This document shows, piece by piece, positions 58,245 to 64,000 of a stretch of 64,000 nt of DNA. The translations under genes and the position numbers were made by a program. A model generated the notes under the pieces. That model was given only the letters and a program-made list of their open reading frames with translations. It was not told where the DNA came from and did no database searches. The stretch spans positions 1,798,001 through 1,862,000 of the forward strand of contig VRMN01000001.1 in NCBI GenBank assembly GCA_008690995.1. Direction: 5' to 3'. The stretch's first letter is position 1; the number at the start of each line of letters is the position of its first letter. Source of the stretch: Porphyridium purpureum. Its lineage: Eukaryota; Rhodophyta; Bangiophyceae; Porphyridiales; Porphyridiaceae.

Positions 58245-59290
58245 CCGAGGACGCAGGCCACCTGTGTGCATTGCGTGTCAAAACGCCTGCTCCAGCACGA
58301 TTCATCGGTCGTGGATTTTTCTTCTCTTTTCCGTTTTTCCGGCTTTGCGGTGCTCGGTCATTCTACTTGCTCGGTTCGTGCAGCGAGAAGGACACGGCTT
58401 CGAATCCAGTGTGAATACTGAAAATGGAGAACGCGAATTCACTTGTGACGCTCTTAACAGCTTTTTAACAAAACCCGCCAAATTACACCGTTGTTTCTCT
58501 TTGCGCCTCGCCCACAAGTCATCGGTATCAACCGATTAAAATAACCCGTTTCGTGCATGCTCTTCTCTCTCAAGTTCTCACCACGCGCCACTTCCTTTTT
58601 CTGCACCATGGCGCATATGGCCCGCTCGCGCTATTCTTAGCCACATGCGTTGTTCTACTCCACAAACAGGCCCCAAAAGGACAAGCGGTCATCGCATCTT
58701 ACACAAAAAAAGGCGCTCGCTACAGTTGTGGTGGTGGCTGGTGGTGCGTGTCCATGATCGAAACGTGTTGTCCAATTGTGTGACAAGAAGTGCCGCAGCG
58801 CACACTCGCCACGAAAAAAAAACCCGCCTCGCGAGATGTTTGGCGCTGCGTTTGATTTTTGTTTGGCAGCTTTGTTGCGGACAATCGCTTCGCTGTGGCC
58901 AAAAACGCAAAGCGGGTTTGTATTTACATCGGTGTGTCATCTCTTTTTGCACAGTGTCTAATGTTTACATTGCCCTGTGTGCATCGAGAGGTCTTTCGAT
59001 ACTCCGACAGATCTACCCAGCCAGCCGTTCTGGATTCGCTGCAGCGCCAAGACACCGGAAATGCGTTGCGCTGGTTTCATGGCAGCATAGCACAAGGAAG
59101 AAATTCGGGTTCGTTGATTTTGTCCAGCGCGTCGAGCCATACAACTAGACACAAGACATCTGCCGACACAGAGATACGCATCAACTCGGGCTAGAGTTTG
59201 GGCTTGGCACGGGCGACGTACAATAAATGCGCGCGTCGTTCACGTGAGCGGTAGCGACGTTGTGCGCCGCGCTGGTCAAAGAATCTTTCA
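58245..59290. other. Intergenic region
   Basis: No gene is recognised. It contains an A9 run at about 58815-58823 and a TTTGGCGC E2F-like octamer at about 58839-58846. Confidence 0.45.
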
Positions 59291-60136
59291 ATGCCGTGGG
59301 CTGCCACCCAAGGTCTGGTGGCGAGCTGCAGCTCGCCACGCCTGCACGAAGACGACGAAGAAGGAGAAGCGCCAACCAGCAGCGTTGCGCCGGCGGCCGG
59401 CAGCAGCAAGCGTCTCGAAATCCAAGCACCTCGGCACGCCGCAACCTGTCCGGAGATGGCTGGTCCTTTATTTCACAGGCAAGCGACAAGGAGCGAGAGC
59501 GACCTTCTTGACTTTGACAGTCTTGCGATCCGAAGCGACAGCTTGAGAACGGTGAGTAGCATGGACGCGAGCCGAGAGAACAGTCAGAGGACGCGGCTCT
59601 CGGTAGCCTCAATCAGCGTCTTTGACTTGCATCGCCACGCCTCAAGACTCGAAAGCACCGAAACGAATACAAGCAGTGTCTTCAGCCACGTGAGCAGCGT
59701 GGCGGCGAACGAAATCAAGTTTCGGGTCTTGGATTCGGCATTTCTGAAGAAAGTTTGCAGGATGCCGCGCTTTCAACCTACGCTCGACACCATTCCGGAG
59801 CAAGATGAGACACCGTCTTCGTCAGATGGTGACAACGATGATGAAAACGATGCTGACAATCAAGATGACACTGACGGTATCATCGATGACATTGACGGCA
59901 TTCTTGCCAGTGACGGCGCTGATGACGGAGAAAACGAGCGCGTCCGCATTGACTTGCAAAGGAAGACCCACGCGATGATGATCAACGTGAAGGCGAAGAC
60001 GCACAGGCAGGACGACCTGGTCAAGCCAGCGAGCATGTTTGCCGTGTCTCTCGTCTCAGCCGAAAACCTTCTCGCAACGGTCGACGCTCAGAGAGGACGG
60101 CAGCAATGCAAGACGTGTAACTCTTGGCCACCCTGA
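59291..60136 (+). CDS. Hypothetical acidic, Ser-rich protein
   Basis: The frame has 281 codons and matches nothing I recognise. The middle is Ser-rich with SRENSQRTRLSVASIS-like segments. Residues about 174-215 are very acidic (runs of Asp, with DDIDGILASDG), followed by a basic helix (RIDLQRKTHAMMINVKAKTH). Start codons at 59291 or 59456 (MAGPLFHRQA) are both possible; the first 55 codons look less like protein. Likely an intrinsically disordered protein if real. Confidence 0.45.
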   Translation: MPWAATQGLVASCSSPRLHEDDEEGEAPTSSVAPAAGSSKRLEIQAPRHAATCPEMAGPLFHRQATRSESDLLDFDSLAIRSDSLRTVSSMDASRENSQRTRLSVASISVFDLHRHASRLESTETNTSSVFSHVSSVAANEIKFRVLDSAFLKKVCRMPRFQPTLDTIPEQDETPSSSDGDNDDENDADNQDDTDGIIDDIDGILASDGADDGENERVRIDLQRKTHAMMINVKAKTHRQDDLVKPASMFAVSLVSAENLLATVDAQRGRQQCKTCNSWPP

Positions 60137-60698
60137 CGTGAGATCCTGTCTAGAAAATTTCACCAGGACTCGCGCAGACGCGTACAGTATTGGTATATGA
60201 TGTGTCGCTTGAACGGAACGTGGTCGTGCTCTGAATGCATTGCACGCAAGCAAAGGACCCAGGGTGGACGTCCAACCCGATCCCTGTATTTTAAAGATTT
60301 GTAACTTATGTGGTTTATTGCTCCACGTCAAGAGTCACGCACCTTCAAAAAAATCGGGCATACCTAGGGCCTCGGGCCTGGGGCCTGGTACGATTGTCAG
60401 ACTTTCTCTGCATCTTCTGTATCCCACAAGCTACGTAGAACGAGCACCACGCTCGATCAAGTCATGTGCCTTGAGTTTGCACATTCAGGCCGAGGGATGC
60501 CATATGGTAAGGATGAGTCTGCTCCTGCAGTGGCTGGGAAGCTTGAATTTACTCGTTCCGTTGCTTCAAGTGCCTCACGAAAGTGCGCAAAACGCTCGTG
60601 TACACGTTTGTTGCGCAAGCCCCAAACGTGAGCACAAGGGGGGTACGGGACTGTTTCCCAAAGGAGCTGAACAGTGCCGGATGCCCCGTTTCGCATGA
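60137..60698. other. Convergent spacer
   Basis: No gene is evident between two 3' ends. It contains a short GGGCCT-type repeat at about 60370-60390. Confidence 0.4.
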
Positions 60699-61712
60699 CT
60701 ATGATTCCAAGACGAGCTCGAGCTCAGCGGGTGTGAGTCGTGCTCCGCATGAGATGACCAGAACGCGTGCTTCAGGATGTGAGCTCAGATACTGACAACC
60801 AGCTGCGAACGCAACGCCTGCCGCACCTTCAATGATCTGATGCTCCACCTTTAGCATCGTTCGCACAGCGTACTTGATCTGCTCTTCTCCGACAAGGATC
60901 CATTGATGTATCAGACTACTGTTTCGGCAAATGTCAAAAGTTAGAGCGTCTGCTTCGATGCCACCTGCCGTGCTGTGAGAGAGCGTGTGTCGCGTCGCTT
61001 GCGAAATATCTACGATTTGGGCTGCGTTGACCGAGGCGTGCATCGCATCGTCTGCGGCCGGTTGCGCTGCAATCACTCGCACGTGTGGAGCGACGGACGC
61101 CAAAAAAGTTGCAATTCCGCTGATCAAGCCGCCGCCACCTACAGCAACCACGACAGCGTCCAGCCTGTTGTTTGCCGTTGACTCTAGACTCCAGCCAACA
61201 TCAGCAAGTTGTTGGACAAGTTCGACGGCGATCGTGCCCTGGCCGGAAACGACCAGCGGATCATTGTATGGCGAAACAAATGTCTTTGCGCCGTCAGCTG
61301 CTGCACGTCGCGCCACGCGCTCTGCATCGACGCAGTCAGTACTCTCGATTATTTGCACGCTTGCCCCGAGCGACTGGAGTCTGTGCACAATATCTACGTC
61401 GGTGCGACTCGCAACGAAAACGGTTACTGAAACGCCCAGCAGCTGCCCCGCGGTGGCGACGCCAATGCCATGATTCCCTGTAGAAGCTGTGACCACACCG
61501 CGTGCTTTCTCTGCCTCACTCAGGCACATGAGCCGATTCAGCGCGCCACGTAACTTGAAGCTGGCAGTCCTCTGCAGATGCTCAGCCTTGTAAGCCAGCG
61601 ACCATGGTGCGAACGCGGTGGTCATCCACACCGGGGTCCGGCGAACAAAAGGGTTGATACGCGCCGCCGCATCCTCAACGGTGCGCGCGCTTATGGTGCG
61701 TGCTGCATCCAT
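60699..61712 (-). CDS. Serine racemase / threonine dehydratase-type PLP enzyme
   Basis: A 337-residue fold-type II PLP enzyme. The Schiff-base lysine is Lys53 in ASFKLRGA. Other motifs are VTASTGNHGIGVA (substrate loop), FVSPYNDPLVVSGQGT, the phosphate-binding glycine loop VGGGGLISG, and SCGARL near the C-terminus where the family normally has 'SGGN'. There is no C-terminal ACT regulatory domain, so this is the short biodegradative or racemase type rather than the biosynthetic threonine deaminase. It most probably interconverts or deaminates serine or threonine (or hydroxyaspartate); the substrate cannot be read from the sequence. No presequence; likely cytosolic. Confidence 0.88.
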   Translation of the reverse strand: MDAARTISARTVEDAAARINPFVRRTPVWMTTAFAPWSLAYKAEHLQRTASFKLRGALNRLMCLSEAEKARGVVTASTGNHGIGVATAGQLLGVSVTVFVASRTDVDIVHRLQSLGASVQIIESTDCVDAERVARRAAADGAKTFVSPYNDPLVVSGQGTIAVELVQQLADVGWSLESTANNRLDAVVVAVGGGGLISGIATFLASVAPHVRVIAAQPAADDAMHASVNAAQIVDISQATRHTLSHSTAGGIEADALTFDICRNSSLIHQWILVGEEQIKYAVRTMLKVEHQIIEGAAGVAFAAGCQYLSSHPEARVLVISCGARLTPAELELVLES

Positions 61713-61921
61713 TCAAGCGGAGAGCTCGGCGAGGCGATTTGTCGGCAGACAGTCTGATACACATCAATACAATCTGTTTAGTTTTCCCGAGGAAGGATTT
61801 CGTGGCTTATCATGTGCATAATGACAAGCCAGACGCAGGTCGCGAAGCGACGCGGAATAAACAGCAAAGGTTACACTGGCAGGACAGCAAGGACTCAGCA
61901 GGTAAAATCTCTGCTGTGTGT

Positions 61922-63076
61922 TTAAAAATCAGCGTCCAGAGTGAACACCTTGGAGTCCTTCTTGTCGTCCATCACACCGGCCTTTTGGTACTCTCCCACA
62001 CGCTTCTCAAAAAAGTTGGTCTTCCCTTCGAGCGAAATCAGCTCCATCCAGTCAAACGGGTTGCGGGCGTGGTAAACTTTTTCGTGCCCGAGGGACTGGA
62101 GCAGGCGGTCGGCGACAAACTCAATATATTGCGCCATAAGTTCGCTGTTCATCCCGATCAAGTCGCACGGCAGCGCGTCAATAATAAATTCCTTCTCGCA
62201 CGCAACAGCGCTCGTGATGATGTTGAGCACCGTTTCGTTCGGCAGCTTCTGCGGGCACATGCTGTACAAGAGGCACGCAAAGTCGCAGTGCAGACCCTCG
62301 TCTCGCGAAATCAGCTCATTGCTGAACGTGAGTCCAGGCATGAGCCCGCGCTTCTTGAGCCAAAAGATTGCGCAGAAAGAGCCGGAGAAAAAAATTCCTT
62401 CGACTGCGGCAAACGCGACCAGACGCTCTGCAAAGGATGCGTGCGATGAGATCCACGTCAAAGCCCACTCGGCCTTTTTCTTCACGCAGGGAATCTCTTC
62501 CATAGCGTGGAAGAGATGGTTCTTTTCCTCTGGGTCGGACACGTACGTGTCAATGAGCAAGGAGTACGTTTCCGAGTGGATGTTCTCCATCGCGATCTGG
62601 AAGCCATAAAAGCAGCGCGCTTCCGGGATCTGGACGTCCTTCGAGAAGCGCTCGCACAAATTCTCCAGAACGATTCCGTCCGATGCGGCGAAGAAGGCGA
62701 GCACATGCTTGATGAAGTGCTGCTCATCCTTGTTGAGCGATCGCCACTGCAGCAAGTCCGAGCTCAGGTCGATTTCCTCGGCGGTCCAGAAGGACGCCTC
62801 GTGCTTCTTGTACATTTTCCAGATGTCGTGGTGCCTGATCGGGAAAAGCGTGTACCGGTCGGCCGCATCCGCGCGGAACAAAGCTGGTACGTCCTCCCCC
62901 TCACGCGCCACTGCGCGGCTTCCATTGTTGGCCAGTGCGGACCGGCTCTCGTTGGCCGCAGCACTGACCTCCATCATTGAATCGTCTTTCCATACTACGC
63001 GTGTATCTGCCATCATATCCATCATCTCTTGTTCTCCGTTCACCGGTGCCACCACCATTTTTTTCATCGATGCCAT
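61922..63076 (-). CDS. Ribonucleotide reductase small subunit R2 (class Ia)
   Basis: The 384-residue protein provides the diiron-tyrosyl radical for dNTP synthesis. Iron ligands and radical site are visible in [48 protein letters not shown] (Glu, His and the radical Tyr), [15 protein letters not shown] and [16 protein letters not shown]. The C-terminal tail ends in FTLDADF, the peptide that docks on the large subunit R1. The N-terminal ~75 residues are variable. An E2F-type octamer overlaps the start codon and a TATA box lies ~210 bases upstream, consistent with S-phase control. Confidence 0.96.
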   Translation of the reverse strand: MASMKKMVVAPVNGEQEMMDMMADTRVVWKDDSMMEVSAAANESRSALANNGSRAVAREGEDVPALFRADAADRYTLFPIRHHDIWKMYKKHEASFWTAEEIDLSSDLLQWRSLNKDEQHFIKHVLAFFAASDGIVLENLCERFSKDVQIPEARCFYGFQIAMENIHSETYSLLIDTYVSDPEEKNHLFHAMEEIPCVKKKAEWALTWISSHASFAERLVAFAAVEGIFFSGSFCAIFWLKKRGLMPGLTFSNELISRDEGLHCDFACLLYSMCPQKLPNETVLNIITSAVACEKEFIIDALPCDLIGMNSELMAQYIEFVADRLLQSLGHEKVYHARNPFDWMELISLEGKTNFFEKRVGEYQKAGVMDDKKDSKVFTLDADF

Positions 63077-63083
63077 TTCCCGC
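63076..63083 (-). promoter_or_regulatory. E2F-like site at the R2 start codon
   Basis: The plus strand reads TTTCCCGC (minus GCGGGAAA), a match to the E2F consensus TTTSSCGC, ending on the A of the start codon. Confidence 0.45.
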
Positions 63084-63280
63084 GTTTCCTCAATTGCACG
63101 TGACGCCCCACACTGCTCCGTGCACCACTACAGCGTCCACGTCCTTGTTCTGGGATGCGGCACGACTCCCACGTCTTCGCAACCGGATGTGTCTCGAGCC
63201 CCTCCTACTTGTCACTCTCACGTATCGTCACCCTTTGGCACGATGAGCTCCTCTCGTGGGCGCGGAGCGACGTTTGCCAA

Positions 63281-63290
63281 TCTTATATAC
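63281..63290 (-). promoter_or_regulatory. TATA box for the R2 gene
   Basis: The minus strand reads GGTATATAAGATT about 210 bases upstream of the start codon at 63076. Confidence 0.5.
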
Positions 63291-63509
63291 CACGACAGAC
63301 CGACTCCCACACTGGTGTGGCGCGGAGTCCAATGCCGCAGACGGTCGATATCGTTGCCTGATTGCGCGCCAAAACGATGGAGGGGGCAAAGAGCTTCTTC
63401 CAATCCATCCACCGCGTTCGACACGAACACCACGTCGCAAGTTTCGCGACAAAAACCCCAGCTTTCGCGCCACAACACTTGAACACAGCGGTTCCGTTCC
63501 GTGGGGTTC

Positions 63510-63535
63510 ATATCAAAACGATCCCGTTTTGATAT
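63510..63535. repeat. Perfect 11-bp inverted repeat with 4-base loop
   Basis: ATATCAAAACG at 63510-63520 is mirrored by CGTTTTGATAT at 63525-63535 around ATCC. It could be a protein-binding palindrome or a short hairpin upstream of R2. Confidence 0.8.
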
Positions 63536-63624
63536 AAGAGCTGCCCCGACGACGCGCGCGCTTCTGCTGCTTCCATCACTGTACTTTCATGGGCTTTTCA
63601 ATTTTCAGTGGGGACCGGAAACTT

Positions 63625-63651
63625 GAGTACTGTGAGTACTGTGAGTACTGT
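63625..63651. repeat. GAGTACTGT nonamer repeated three times
   Basis: Three exact head-to-tail copies, each containing the palindrome AGTACT. Confidence 0.85.
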
Positions 63652-64000
63652 GACTGGAGTTGGGAAATCTCGCCTCAGCCCCGCTCAGAGTCGCCAACCC
63701 CAAGGCAGTTCTTCACATCATTGTTCAGGACAAAAGTTATCCAACCGGCACGACCGTGGTCGCCGCCCTGTGCATCAATCTATAATTTACGTGCGCGGTT
63801 GGGGTAGCGACAGACAGTTTGGTCGGGCTCTTGCCGCTCATCGACAATCGCAGCCACGCGGACGTGTTTGCCCAACTTCTTATCGGTTATAGATCACGGA
63901 GTGGCCAGTAAGCGGTTAGCCATTGCGCCGGTCTCCGTTCGTTTCCACCGTTTCCGTAGTGTTCACTTTAGTACAGCTGCCGGGGGTACACGTACTTGAG

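Larger units (their letters stand above)
63077..64000. other. Intergenic region to the right edge
   Basis: It contains the R2 promoter, the inverted repeat and the nonamer repeat listed separately. No coding frame running out of the right edge is recognised. Confidence 0.45.

Noticed and set aside
58385-58415. GCTTCGAATCCAGTG, which resembles a tRNA T-loop
   Set aside because: No matching acceptor stem, anticodon arm or D-loop could be found upstream within tRNA length.

Overview
The window looks like nuclear DNA of a unicellular, phycobilisome-bearing red alga, most like Porphyridium. Genes are dense, moderately GC-rich and apparently intronless, on both strands with short spacers. The proteins are eukaryotic (NAR1, ARFGAP2/3, RMND5, NOM1, TTC27, VID27, NDUFS3, mitochondrial EF-Tu). 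Two point to a red-algal plastid: a CpeT/CpcT-type phycobiliprotein lyase and a nuclear SmpB. No tRNA, rRNA, CRISPR array or transposon was recognised. The species name is inference.

Layout. 1-10 kb: 3' end of a possible glycosyltransferase, NAR1, ARFGAP2/3, CDPK, SmpB, Has1/DDX18 helicase, and a ubiquitin-like + IPT/TIG protein. 10-20 kb: RMND5-type GID E3 ligase head to head with a 21-22-repeat ankyrin protein, a FANCE-like protein, a lactonase-fold 6-phosphogluconolactonase and a PPOX-family flavoprotein. 20-30 kb: NOM1, MoaC divergent from a stand-alone gamma-glutamyl phosphate reductase, a polyQ leucine-zipper (bZIP-like) factor and a GT17 glycosyltransferase. 31-33 kb: a secreted trypsin fused to a Hedgehog-type Hint (Hog) domain. 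33-37.7 kb: the largest gene-poor stretch, holding a decayed ankyrin gene. 37.7-41.2 kb: R2R3 MYB and VID27/CYPRO4. 41.7-46.6 kb: a direct tandem duplication of about 2.4 kb, each unit carrying one secreted cysteine-rich protein of unknown function. 47-64 kb: mitochondrial EF-Tu, TTC27, an unknown basic protein, CMC1, NDUFS3, CpeT lyase, a phosphoesterase-like protein lacking its metal ligands, an acidic hypothetical, a serine racemase/threonine dehydratase-type enzyme and ribonucleotide reductase R2.

There is no operon logic. Themes are organelle biogenesis (SmpB, EF-Tu, NDUFS3, CMC1, CpeT), ribosome biogenesis (Has1, NOM1), DNA synthesis and repair (R2, FANCE-like, with NAR1 supplying cytosolic/nuclear Fe-S assembly) and the secretory or cell-surface system (ARFGAP, GT17, trypsin-Hog, duplicated Cys-rich proteins). 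Many genes share a purine-rich GA tract just before the start codon, and several have a TATA-like box 110-230 bases upstream of it.

The most unusual item is the trypsin-Hog fusion at 31371-32972, in which the residues expected for both proteolysis and Hog self-splicing chemistry are visible.
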